Shown here piece after piece: positions 11,783 to 22,923 of a DNA stretch of 64,000 nt. Numbering within the stretch: position 1 is the stretch's first letter; each line of letters begins with the position of its first letter. The notes under the pieces are model-generated. The model was not told the origin of the DNA. It worked only from the letters and a program-made list of their open reading frames with translations, and did no database searches. The position numbers were made by a program, and so were the translations under genes. The stretch comes from Blattamonas nauphoetae (Eukaryota; Preaxostyla; Oxymonadida): NCBI GenBank assembly GCA_033064195.1, contig JARBJD010000003.1, positions 248,001-312,000 of the forward strand. The letters run 5' to 3'.

Positions 11783-14700
11783 ATGGATCTGCCCTCAAAC
11801 GAATTGATGGCTGATTCATCTCGGCTTCGTTCGCTCCTCCAGAATTTTTATGGTGTTGGAGGATCACAAGATCAAGCAAAGCAAGATCACACCAATATCG
11901 ATAAACCATCTTTTGATGCACACACTTCTTTCATGTCACTTGTTAAAACCGAGCCTCTTCTCGCTATGAAGAAGAAAGATGCTTCGCTAACAACAAGTAT
12001 GTATCCATATAACATTTTCTTCCTTTATTCTGAATTATCCGTCCCTCCAGACATTCGCCAACTCGACAGCCAGCTCCAAGATATGGTCTACAACAATTAC
12101 ACGAAATTTATCACTGCTGGTGAAACTATTCATGAAATGGGAACACATGTGGCAGAAATGGAACATCAGATGATCAGCCTCACAGAAAATGTCGACAAAA
12201 TCCACCAATCATCATCTCATGTCGATTCTCATCTCGGAACTCATAGACAGCAGCTAGACGAGCTCACAAAGCAAAGCAACTTTCTGAAGAAACTTAAATA
12301 TTTGCATGAGATACCGTCTCGTATCAGAACGGCCTATACTCATGGTGCTGACGAGCAAGTCGTGAAATACTATAAGCAAATGAAACAAGCTCTTCAACTG
12401 TTCCCAGATGTAGAATCGTTCAAAACTGAGGCCAAAATCACGGAGAAAGTTGCGCACGATCTCATTGTCCGTCTTCAAGACCGAATCAAAGAACGAAGCC
12501 GCACCCTGGATGATGTCACTCAAGACATCACGCTTCTCCTCGAGCTTGGGATCCAAGAAAAGGAGTTAATTCCAACATTTGAAAGCCACGGTCGCCGCAT
12601 CCTTCTCCACATCCTTAAACGCTGTGAGAATCAGGATTGGCTGAAAGACGCTGTGGACTACCAAGGTCAGCAGCAACAGCTGCAATATCAAGCAGACCAT
12701 CAATACGACGGGATGCCCCGCCGTACACAGCCAACCAGCGACTCAGACGACTTTATTCCTGTTCCTCAGCAGCTCAGCGATGCCCTCAAGGGCGACGTCC
12801 TTTCTGGTGTCGCAACGTCGAAATCGGCCGATGAACGCAAAATCGAGCAGCTCGCCCAGCTTCCTCTCCCCGAAAGCATGCGCCTCCACAACACATTCCT
12901 GCAGACACTCGGCGCCTTCTCCGACAGCTACCTCGGCCTCTTCACGAGCACCCAGTCGTACTCCCGCTTCGTCCGCGACCTCTACCAGACATACGAGATC
13001 CTCGTCAGGCGCCAGCTGCTCTGTGCAAAGACGCCTGCCGAGCTGATGTCGTTCATGTCCAACGATGACGTGTCGTCGGACAAGATCGGGCAGCATGACC
13101 AGCCAACAGGCACGTCCACCCTCGCTGTCATCCCCCTCTACTTTCGAGCAGCGTCGCCAGCCGACAGCGGCCCCGCTCTCACCACACGCGCCTTCCTTCC
13201 CGAGCTCACTTTCTTCTGCGACGACATGCGCAACCTGTCGAAGCGGCTTCCAAAAGCTTCGATGCTTGACCTCGCTGCCAACTCGCTGCAGACAATCGAA
13301 AAGGCCCACATTTCTGAATCCTTCTGCCGTCTCCGCATTGCATACATTCGAAAAATCAACACTCTCCTTTCCATCCTTCCCAAGCACAAGATCGGTCAGA
13401 TCACAATCTCATCACATCCACGCCTCGCTCTCCAGCCAAACGGGCAATTTGGTGAGCTCACATCGACAAAGTTCTCCTTCTCTGAAGACGACATGTCTGC
13501 TCGTCTGTGGCTCTCCACTCCCCAGCCCGTCTACTCGCTCTACAGACAGGCTGAGAGCTACTCTGCTGTTGTCGCCGGAATCGAATCGCTGATGAACGAG
13601 TTTGAAAACAACACCAACCAGCTCCTCACCACGCTGTACCCTCTCGTTCTGTCTGACCAGCAGCTGATGGGAGTTGACCAGTCGGAGTACTTCCGCACGT
13701 TTCTGTACAGCACCCTCGACACCTTCTTCGACTCGTTCGTCCACACCTTCAAAGCAAAGACAGACATCACGTCTGCCCTCAACAGCGCCGATCAGCAGAT
13801 CGAGTCGTTCTCCAAAGTGAGGGACGAGCTGGAGGAGAGGCTCCAACAGTACGATCAGGACGAGTCGAGCCAGACCGCAGTTATCGATGCGTACCTCCAA
13901 ACTCTGAGCGAGCTGATCGACATCACCATCCTTCGCCAGCAGCCAGCGCAGCTCTCCGCCCGACTCTCGTCGCTGTCGTTGTTCATGTCTGAAACGGCAA
14001 CCCTTCGCAACACGGAGGACACACGCGACTCGGACCTGGTCGACCAAATCGACCCTCCCAAGCTGAAGGACATCCGAACGTTCTTCGCTCAGAAGGAAAG
14101 ATTTGCAGAGAGTCTGCAACAGTCAGACCAAGGCTCTTCTCAGCGGTCTTCCCCGCAGTCTCAGCCACAGATTGTGGATGTGGCGACAGAACAGAGTGAT
14201 GCTCTGCTCGCTTTCGACAGCAAGATTCGAAAAACGTCTCCCAATCTCACTCCAGCTGGCATTCTTGTGTATTCCGCACTTTGCTCAGAGTTCCCCGCAC
14301 TCCTCAGTCATGTGACATCAACCATACAGTCACTCTACGCCATGCCATCGGAAATTTCTGGGGCGCCCCAATCGGTTCAACTCTCCTTGAAACAGATCTC
14401 TCTTCTTTCAGCACAATTCGAATCAACGGTCAGGTTTTTGCTCCAACGATATGTCACAATTAACACCATCCGCTTGTCGTTTCTTTTACATGAAGCTACC
14501 ATGCGAGCATTGAACAATTCGGAAACATCAACCGAAAAAGCAACTAATCCCAGTCTTGAAGTGACCCTATATACATATTTCTTAAAAACGCTACGTTCAG
14601 AACTCTCTGGATTATTTGGAGGCATTAAGATTCCTAAAGACACCAAAAATCACACCAATCCTGCCGATGTTTATCTGGAGATCGTGAGTGGATCTCTGAT

Positions 14701-15020
14701 TGTATGAGCCCAATTTTTCTCACATTTCTTCATTTTTCTCTCAGTTATGGAACGAACAATTGCTACAGCTTCAGTTACCATCTTCCACATTCACTCAGAT
14801 CAAAGTGGACTGTGATTACATCTCAGCAAAACTCTCGGAATCATCATCCTATCACCTCCAAAAACTAACTTCCGAACTTGACAAAACTCTCACAACAGCA
14901 GCCCGAAGACGAATTATGAATGAAGAAAACTACGACTTCACACAATCGATTCATTCTGACTCATCTGCAGCATTTCCGTCTCAATTTGAGATACAACTGA
15001 ATAAATTTGATGTGAGATAG
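11783..15020 (+). CDS. VPS51: VPS51, subunit of the GARP/EARP tethering complex
   Basis: Exons 11783-11996, 12051-14683 and 14745-15020 give 1040 residues. The N-terminus has the Vps51 signature: an LLQNFYG motif (about residues 18-24) that contacts the SNARE Tlg1/STX6 in yeast and animals, then RQLDSQLQDMVYNNYTKFI and the coiled coil with FLKKLKYLHEIPSRIR. The rest is a helical CATCHR-type rod. The first intron is 54 nt with no in-frame stop, so an unspliced reading adds a false 18-residue insert. GARP tethers endosome-derived vesicles at the trans-Golgi. A second GARP subunit, VPS54, lies 20.6 kb away. ATG 11807 is an alternative start that still keeps the FYG motif. Codon use in the middle is more GC-rich than in the neighbours. 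Confidence 0.92.
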
Positions 15021-15115
15021 TTGTGTTTGCACTTGAGGTGTTCTCATGTTTCGTCGTTTTCTTCGAATTGAACCATAAACAAAATTCATCTCCTCCCAAT
15101 CACATTTCTGGTGTC

Positions 15116-15557
15116 ATGAGTATTCCACAAGAACTTCGGGATCATTTTCAAACAAATGGTGTGTTTCAATGATTATTCATTGTGTTCACAATCATTGAAC
15201 AGATATTCTTCGATTATTCCTAAATGAAGACCTATCTCCAGAACGAGATCTGTTTTTGCCATCAATTGACAAAATTCCACTGTATATTTCGACATTAAAT
15301 GGTGCTCTATCTATGATTGACGATTTACTTAAGAATGACGTATCTTTTCCACATTGACTGATCAAATTTCCAAGATTGAATCCTCCATGCCGGTTCTAAA
15401 GAATCAGCTTGGTGTCCTTGATACTCTTCAAAAACAGAACGAATTTCTTGAAAAGAGTAGTGATCTACTTCTTGATGATATCCATTCACTCAAAACACTT
15501 ATCCAAACTCAAATTGAGAAACTGGACTCTGTTCATCAACAACTTAACAATACTTGA
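15116..15557 (+). CDS. Small coiled-coil protein, 120 residues
   Basis: Exons 15116-15158, 15203-15339 and 15375-15557 join in phase, with introns of 44 and 35 nt. The product starts MSIPQELRDHF. Its second half is a clear heptad coiled coil (LKNQLGVLDTLQKQNEF to the end). Size and character resemble small subunits of BLOC-1/BORC or kinetochore complexes, but I cannot assign a family. The gene is too short and too split to show up well as a single open frame. The second intron ends in AAG instead of a pyrimidine-AG, so that junction is less sure. Confidence 0.55.
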
Positions 15558-15795
15558 CATAAATTTTGTTATTCTTCAAGATCGCATCCATTGAATCAAC
15601 AGATTCCAACAATCACATCTTCATAATTGCGAGGAGAATCACAGCACAAAACAAGCGATCTCCTTTATCAGCGATTATATGTCTTTTTGAAGAAAAGAAA
15701 CGAGTTAAAGATTCGCTAAATCAAACAATGAAATAAAGAGATGTGGTGAATCAAGATGTGTGAGGTGAGATGAGAAGAAAACATGTAGGCGATGG

Positions 15796-16175
15796 CTACA
15801 GCTGAATTGGATGAAAATCACATCCATCGTGAATATATTCCTCGGTTGTTTGCACAGCTGCACATGGAAAACAAAGAATTGTGAACAGATAATCATGGAA
15901 TGCGGAGCCAGGGATGCGATGTTTTTTGCGGATCGCTGAGCGAACTTGAACAAGTGCCAGTGGGTTTAAACCCAAAAGACAGAAATATTTTGAGTAGTCT
16001 TCCTCGTAGTAGTGTGCTAACATACTTCCGATGGTACAAGGCGTGCAAAAGACAGAAGCTTCAGAAACAATGAGATTTTTGAGAAAAATCATGTTAAATA
16101 ATAATAAAATATACCTACAAAAAGGGTTTGGACATTGTCAAAACATCCGAATAGACTTTTCTGCCACTGAGGCAT
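15796..16175 (-). CDS. PLAC8-family cysteine-rich protein
   Basis: Two exons (16175-16115 and 16058-15796) with a 56-nt intron give about 107 residues. The pattern is that of PLAC8 proteins: an N-terminal MPQWQKSLFGCFDN, then VFCTPCTIGSMLAHY, a middle LRxxY-like block (AIRKKHRIPGS), and a second cysteine cluster, FTILCFPCAAVQ. Family members sit at membranes and have been linked to metal transport, cell size and organelle traffic; the role here is unknown. An upstream extension through a putative 74-nt intron is possible, but it would run through the first exon of eL34, so I prefer the ATG at 16175, 47 bp from the eL34 start. Confidence 0.75.
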
Positions 16176-16222
16176 GTGCTCCAATCTCTGGAAAAAAATG
16201 TGAGTTAGATCGTTGTTCTGAA

Positions 16223-16916
16223 ATGGTCCAGAGAATCGCTCGTCTTCGTCGCAACCCGTACAACACAGCAAGCAATCGTGTTAAGATGTTTTCTCCTCTC
16301 TTTCTGTTTATCTTTCATCCACTCCCGTCTTTCAGTGTCAAAACGCCAGGTGGTCGTTTGACTTTCCAATACCTTGAAAAACGCAGCAAAGGTGCTCACT
16401 GTGGTGACTGCCATGCTCCCCTCCATGGAGTTTGATGTTAATTCTTCTTACTTTGCTTGATGATCCTTCTTTCTCAATAAAGATCACCCGCTACGTTCGA
16501 ACGGAATCTTCACGTGTATCTCAAACTAGCAAACATGTCACTCGCGCATATGGTGGTAGCCGTTGTGCTAAATGTGTTAAGAACCGGTTTGCCTCACATT
16601 TCTATCCTAGTTCCACAACTATTCAACCCATCGTTCTGATTCGACTTTTCTCGACTTACTGATCTTTTTTTCGTTTATGTATCCTTATTTCAGCATTATC
16701 CGAGCATTTTTGATAGAGGAACAAAAAATTGTGAAGCAAATTCGCAAATCAAAGGCACCAGAGCTTCGTCGTCGTGAGCGTGCCATCGAAAAACAAAAGG
16801 CAGCCACCCTCCTTCGCGAACAGAAAGCTGCAAAGGAGAAGGCCGAGAAACTTGCTCAACGTCAACCCCGTCGTGCTGATAAACAGACTCGTGCTCCAAG
16901 AAAGCAGAAGAAGTAA
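16223..16916 (+). CDS. RPL34: 60S ribosomal protein eL34 (RPL34)
   Basis: Four exons (16223-16287, 16336-16429, 16483-16586, 16694-16916) give 161 residues. After splicing it reads RRNPYNTASNRVKIVKTPGG, then CGDCHAPLHG, TSKHVTRAYGGSRCAKC and IIRAFLIEEQKIVKQ, closely matching yeast and human eL34, including the zinc-binding CxxC pairs. Introns are 48, 53 and 107 nt. The first is a multiple of three with no in-frame stop. The C-terminus has a lysine/alanine/arginine-rich extension, about 40 residues longer than yeast eL34 (121). Three introns in so short a gene is dense even for this window. Confidence 0.95.
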
Positions 16917-17040
16917 ACGATTGCTTAGCCATTCCATTTTCGACGATGATGGTTCTGCTGTCTTTTCATGCAAATGTCATTCAATTTTCATCTGAAAACC
17001 TCTGAGTAATCTCACCCTCATTGTCTGGCCCATTAAAGGG

Positions 17041-18494
17041 ATGTTCGGTCTCTCTGTTCCAAGGTTTGACCCCAAAACTCAAGCTCTGGAACTTGAGGAG
17101 AATGAGAGAAGAGTCTTTACGGTTGACTCAGTCTATATTTCAGAGTTTCTTCCTTTTTTACTGATTTTGACAGAGACAAGAAATCATATGACAAAGCGAA
17201 CAACTTTAAAGTTATCCTCACTTCGTCTCGTGTTGTTTTCGTCCGTGAAGATGAATTGAATCGCTCACTATCACTGTACATTGATATGATAATTGACTAT
17301 CTCTTCAAGGTCTCATTCTCTCCTAAATGACACGTTCCGTAACCCAGCAAAAGGCTTTTTCGAAATCATATATTCAAGTGACACACACATTGGTGTCTGG
17401 ATCAAATGCAACACTGTTTATCCATCAAAAATCTAAAGGACTCAATGAACTTTCCGAGAAACTAAAAGAAGAAAAGCTTCGTCGAGCTGTCTTTCCTGTC
17501 TTATTTCCATCTATTTTTGTGTAGAAAGCATTAGCTGCTTCTCAGGCTTCCACAACCATCCCTGATGAACCAACAAAATTCGAGTTCAAAGGGGGCAAAT
17601 CACGTTTTCCCTTCTCTATCCTCTATTCTTTCTCAAAGTATCTGCTCAGCAAGCTGAAGATCATTTAAAATCCGTTGTTGCTGGATCTTTTGATGATATT
17701 GATAGTTTGATGCAAGGGGCTCGAGAACTCGTCCGTTCATTTCTTCGTTCATTGGTGTTCTTCTTCCTTCAGCTTGGGCTTGCACAAGACTACACAAGGG
17801 TTCTCTCTCGAAATCTTGATACATCTCAGATCTCTCAGAGCGAGAAAGAGGACTATCTTGTTTTTGCAAATGAGCTCGGAATCGATTCTGCAGTCACACG
17901 GTTTTCTTGAAAACATTTTATCATGTGTTTCTTAGAGAGTCCGCTGGAACAGACTATGAGAAGGAACTCAGTCGTGAATTTGCGACGTTGATGTTCCCAA
18001 TTCTGGAGAGATCAGGAGGCACGATGACTCTCGTTGATGCCTACGCCACGTACAACAGAGCACGAGGGATCAGTTTGTTTCATCCACAATCCATGACAAC
18101 TTCGTTCAGACCTGATTTCTCCCGATGACCTCATCAAATGCACAAAATTGTTTCCGTCACTCAACATCAGCTTGCGTGTGAGTAGCCTCAAGAGCGGGGT
18201 GTCCGTTGTGCATCTTCTCTCCCACGGGGAGGAGCAGATGAAGGAGAAGACACTCGCCTACCTCCGAACGAAGAAAGAGACGGGATTTGGGTACTCAATC
18301 CTCGACGTCGCAGCACACCTCAACATCTCATCTGTTCTGGCAAAGCAATATCTTCTCGTCTGCTTTCTTCCTCCTCATTTTCCCAGTCGTGCGAAGAGAA
18401 CAACCTCATCTGCCGCGACGAAGTGTCTGACACAACTCTGTTCTACCCCAACTTCTTCCTCAACAAGGCCGACCTTGCTCTTCTCACTTCCTGA
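17041..18494 (+). CDS. VPS36: VPS36, ESCRT-II subunit
   Basis: Nine exons (introns 17131-17180, 17310-17347, 17489-17524, 17604-17638, 17731-17772, 17901-17935, 18073-18109, 18358-18386) give 383 residues; human VPS36 is 386. The N-terminal part matches the GLUE domain, which binds phosphoinositide and ubiquitin. A helical linker (SFDDIDSLMQGAREL) precedes the EAP45 winged-helix core: LGIDSAVTRESAGTDY, GTMTLVDAYATYNRARG, NLISPDDLIKCTK, then CRDEVSDTTLFYPNFF. These blocks align in order with animal VPS36. ESCRT-II sorts ubiquitinated cargo into multivesicular bodies. The 29-nt last intron is among the shortest in the window. The N-terminal exon joins are the least certain. Confidence 0.9.
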
Positions 18495-18578
18495 TTGTTC
18501 TGTTCTCACTTCACGGCAAAGGGCTTCTTCTTTCTCCGCATCTCCCAAAATGAAGAAGTGAACAGAATCGAAACAAAA

Positions 18579-20243
18579 TTAAATATCTGCATTCCCCCAA
18601 AATGCCTCCTCGCCCATCGTCTGCTCCAATGTGAACGTCTTCTTTGGCTTCGGCTTTGTCGTCTTCCCCTTTCCTGACTGCTCCCTCGAAATGGGCTTCT
18701 GCGGAGAGAGTCGCGAAGATGTGATGGATTGTCGAGTGGAGTGCGGTGACAGCGGTCTTTGGCCTTCCACTTTCCGAACAGCACCGGTCTGCTTCCCGGT
18801 GGTCTCTTTCTCCTCCTTCACCAGATTGATCGTCTGCAAGTGCTTGTCAACCTGTGGCTCGATCTGAGAGAGGTCGACAAGGAAGTCGTGGATGAGAGTG
18901 AGCATTGCTTTGTACGGGAGCAGCTTGGGTGGAAGGCCAAGCTGCTCGAGGCTGTTCTGCTCGATGATCATGTTCACAACCGTGCTGAGCTCCTTCTCCT
19001 GCTGTGACGAGAACGCGTTCCGCTGCAGCTGATGGATAAGGTCCTCGTTGGACTCCCCAAACTTGTTCCAGTCGCTCGATGTCTGATCCCCCACGCTCTT
19101 CTGCACACTCACGTACATCGACGGCACGAGCATGCTGTCTCCCTTGTCGTCGCCTGTCGCTGTGGCGAGGCCGATGGTCTGCGCATTGACTGGTTGCGAG
19201 GCTTGGACGATTGTTGGAGCGGCGATGGTGCCAGCGAGTTTGGAGCGGGCGACAATCACCTTTTTGAAAAGTGTTTGGACAGCACTGGAAACATGATGAA
19301 GAGGAGAGCATACACAGTGGATGCGGAGTGAAGTGTGGAGGATGAAGTGAGGGTGGACGTCTGGGTGAGGAGGTTGTCCTGCATCATTCGCATTTGGCGT
19401 CGTTTTTCTTTGAGTTCTTCTTCTTTTTGATCGACTTGGTTTGACAACGACAACAGAACATCACTCAGATTTTGGCGGGTTTTGATGATCGTTGTATTCA
19501 TTTCCTCCTGCCGTTTCGTCAGTGAATCAATCTGTTGGACGAGTTCTTTCGTACTCGTTTGGAGAGCATCGTAGCGTTGTATCAGCGACTAATACGGCTA
19601 AATTGAAACAAAAAGATGCATACCGACACTTCTGGGTACTCGTCAGTTTCCTCTTTCACAAGGTATTCCCTCTGTTCTTCCATTTCTTTGAGTTGTTGCT
19701 CTTTCATCTCTCTTTCCATTTCAAGTTGCCGAATTCTTCTCTCCTTTCGTTGAATCTCTTGTTCCAGAGTTCTGCAAAGACTTTGTTCACTGAGAAACTG
19801 CTGTTCTGCTTGTGCAATCTTGTCATATGATTGCTGGTTGAGAATTGGATTGAAACATATCAAAATGACAATGAAGAAGAGAAAATACCTTGACATAGTG
19901 ATCGTACATAGCTGGTTTCTGGATCAGTTGTTCTCTTTGAATTTTGATTTCCTATTCGTTGTTGAAAAATGGATGTGAAAGAGGGAGAGAGAATGAAATG
20001 AGTTAAGATACCTCCTTTCTCTTTTCAAATTCGGCCTTTTGTTGTTCAGAAAGCCTTTTCTGTGCAGTTAGGCCTTCCTTTGACTCCTCAAGTGACCTCT
20101 AAGTAAATTCATTGAATTGAGGAATAAATATATTGGTGTTGATGTTAAGAACAGAAATATGAATACAAAACCTTCTTTTCAAAGAGAAGAGTAGATGTTT
20201 GTGTTGGATTAACATTGACTGAGGGTGGCGGTTTCCGTTGCAT
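18579..20243 (-). CDS. Coiled-coil flagellar protein, CCDC42/CFAP73-like (DUF4200)
   Basis: Six exons (20243-20172, 20098-20012, 19951-19889, 19833-19624, 19588-19314, 19284-18579), introns 73, 60, 62-to-29 nt range, give 470 residues. The N-terminus TSTLLFEKKRSLEES, followed by a long coiled coil with two helices split near YPEVSSLIQRYDAL, has the layout of the DUF4200 domain of CCDC42, CFAP73 and CFAP100, proteins of the axoneme and inner-arm/MIA complex. The C-terminal 230 residues (helical, then a Ser/Lys/Pro-rich tail) have no match that I know. Assignment rests on pattern only. A homologous role would place it at the flagellar axoneme, consistent with CFAP206 nearby. It converges on VPS36 with 84 bp between stops. 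Confidence 0.6.
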
Positions 20244-20312
20244 TTATGTCATGGGATGTTTCGATCGGAAAATAATTTATGTTGGTTGTTTTTTGAATAA
20301 CATTTGAATTGG

Positions 20313-21090
20313 ATGCTTTTGGACGAAAAATCCAATAATTCGTCCTCCATTCAAGAATTTGCGAAGGTTTCAAGGCTAAGACCTGACGACCTTCTCAAGA
20401 CCATCGAAGATAGCATCATCGCTAATTCTGGGATAGCAATGGTTCAACTAGAATCAATTCTTGGTAAAGTCTTCCCGGAAGATATGATTTCGCGAGTATT
20501 GACAATTTTTCATTCATATCTTCATTTTGTCATGATAGTCGCTCCACACATTTTATTCAGCTTTTCATGCGAAGATCAGAAGAGAATTTGCATCTTTCAA
20601 AAGCAAATCTCAAGAGAGTGTGTTTTCACTCCATCCGCTTCCATATCCGGAGCAACGAAGTGGAAACCTCGTCAAGACTCTCGCAACACTTCAGGCACAG
20701 AACAAGGAGATTGAGTTGTTGATTCGTGCCGTATTATTTCTTTGTTTGATCTAAAGTTCTCAGAATGAGCAAGCCAATGAAAAGATGAGAGAGGAAAGGC
20801 TTCTATTATCTCACCAAATCTCAGACTTTACACAACGAATCGATTCTCTTGAACACATGATGGGATCACTTCTCTCATTTCAAAGTTTCATTTTTCTTCT
20901 ATCATTTGTTCTAGATGACATATCGCAAATGGAGGACATTGACCTCAGCAAAATCTTTCGCGACATTGCCATTTCTGAAGACATACCACAGATTTCACAA
21001 CAAGATCCAGCAGATCTTCTTACAGCCCTTCCAGTTGTTGTTCCACATGTCAATGATCTTGAGTTTCTTGTGGCGAAGCTGTTGATTTGA
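20313..21090 (+). CDS. Helical coiled-coil protein, possibly Mis12/MIND-like kinetochore subunit
   Basis: Exons 20313-20495, 20539-20730, 20764-20884 and 20915-21090 (introns 43, 33 and 30 nt) give 223 residues. An N-terminal helical part (about 10-95, including FYSAFHAKIRREFASFKSK) is followed by a strong coiled coil (LATLQAQNKEIELLIRAQNE through IDSLEHMM) and a short acidic end. The order (helical head domain with a conserved F-x3-F-x11-F-like spacing, a proline-rich link LHPLPYP, then coiled coil) resembles Mis12, but sequence identity is too weak for certainty. Its start is 69 bp from that of the divergent CCDC42-like gene. The last intron is 30 nt, in phase and stop-free. Confidence 0.5.
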
Positions 21091-21244
21091 TCCTGCATCT
21101 TTTTTTCTCTTTTTTTCGAAACATTTCACAATCTTTTTTTCTCAGTGGAATTATGTATATGCTACTTGGCACAGAATCCATTGTTGGTCATAGGAAACTA
21201 CTCAATCAACTGCAATCTTCGTGAAATGAGAATTCTTTGTGCTT

Positions 21245-22686
21245 CTAACTTGCCTCTTCTTCACCACTATCTTCATCAATTGCAATTCGAGCTTCATCCA
21301 TCTCTTTCGCCTCCTCTGGAGTCATCTCTTCTGCCAATGCAAACCACTGAATCATTGGTTCGATCTGTCCTTTGAAAAGTTCCTTTCCTCTCGTTGTTGC
21401 TCCCCTCTTATACCACTCAATAATGACATCTTCCTCAATAGCATCAACAAAGTACAGGGCGCGAATGATTGGCAAGAAAGACTTGGCCTGTGTTGACCTG
21501 TCGTAGCACCACTGTTGGATGTCATTCATAAACTGAAGCTGATCTTTTTCATGTCCAGCCGCAAAAGGAACGAAAAGTCCAGCGTAATCTTCAATTTGTT
21601 GGATGGCTTGTTCGGTCTGTTGTTGGCTCTTTGTCGACCAGTCAACTGCATCCATGACACTTGAGAAGATCGTCTTGAGCATGTCTGATGTCGTAAAACT
21701 ATTCTCTACTTGCTCTTCTGTGAGTTCTTCGATGATTTTTTTCTCATCGAGCTCATCTTCGATGAGGTGGACGATCTGGTCGTGAAGTTCAGAGATTGTT
21801 TCTTTCGTCGCCGTCTTCTGTGTGACAACAACGATAGCATTTAGGTTCAGGGAGTTGAAATGTTCGGTAAAGTGTTCTTTGGTGCGCTTTTGGGGAGGGA
21901 AGAAGTCCATTAAACTAAGAGATGAGAGATGACAAAAAATAGCTCAAGAATGGAAGAGAGACTGTTTGAAAACGTGTCCGTCTTTGAACATCTTTATGAT
22001 GACTTGAATGTCAAATTTGAGGTCGTTCTGGAGTTTGCAGATGATTGTGGAGAGAATGGAAATTGCTTGGCCCGATGCTACGTTGGAATCGTTTTTGCGA
22101 AGGGAATTGAGAGCATCTGGCCGAAGAATCTTCCCGCCGATGAGATAGGCTGCTGCAGTTGTTGTGGCTTCTTGGTAAATTGGGTCGAGAAGTAAGAATG
22201 AGTTGAGAAGCATTTCAATGTCTTGTTTCAAGTATTTTTCTAGATAAGGTTTTCTCCTAATGATATGAAAATGAGGAAGACATGACAGGAGATGAACGAA
22301 TTTGATGGTTCAGACCGAATGAATTGACGGAGAAGTTCAATAATTTCATCGTATTGTTCTCTTGCATTTGGAGCTTGTGATTTGTGAATGAAATAAAATG
22401 AGTATTTATATGGTTCTTTTGTTGGGTCAACGTGGCCAAGGCAGGCTCCAATACCTCCAGAAATAAAGACATCAAAGAAAATGTCACCATAGCGGTGAAA
22501 GTCAAGATCGTCCTCATTCTGTCGATCTATCAGTGGAAAGACCTGGTCCGGATCCATTGTTTGATCCAAGACCGAGCAAAGCGTCGAGATGAACTTGTCG
22601 GGGTCTGCAGCGATGACACGTTGGCGCTTTCGCACTCTGTGGCGAACGCCAGCCAGAGATGGCAAGGCTTTCTTATTTGTTGTCAT
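21245..22686 (-). CDS. eIF5-mimic protein (BZW1/BZW2, 5MP) with W2 domain
   Basis: Exons 22686-22316, 22256-21963 and 21914-21245 (introns 59 and 48 nt) give 444 residues; human BZW1 is 419. The N-terminus KALPSLAGVRHRVRKR, then RYGDIFFDVFISGG, matches the BZW start. FIRRKPYLEKYLKQDI across the first junction parallels the human IRRYKYLEKGFEDEV. LMDFFPPQKRTKEHFTEHF matches LMELFPANKQSVEHFTKYF. The C-terminal W2 domain has aromatic/acidic box-like ends (IIEWYKRGATTRGKELF). 5MP competes with eIF5 for eIF2 and eIF3 and raises start-codon stringency. The match at both splice junctions makes the gene model firm. Confidence 0.93.
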
Positions 22687-22923
22687 TCTAACACGAAAGT
22701 GATGATATTTGATTCAAATAGAGATGAAGATAATGACTATCTGAAAAAATCAAGACCTGGAGTTGATCAAATCCATAATAAAAACATTCACTCTCTGTCA
22801 CATCTACACACGTCCAAAAAACAGGTAGCGTCTTCATCATGGATATAGCTGATAATTGGATGATATATTTGCTCTGTGAGACTTTTTCATCCTTCATCCC
22901 TCGGAATCATGTGGAGAGGCCAT

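Noticed and set aside
16205-16426. Extended 5' exon of the PLAC8 gene reading through eL34
   Set aside because: It would overlap conserved eL34 exons on the other strand, and ATG 16175 already gives a full PLAC8 protein.
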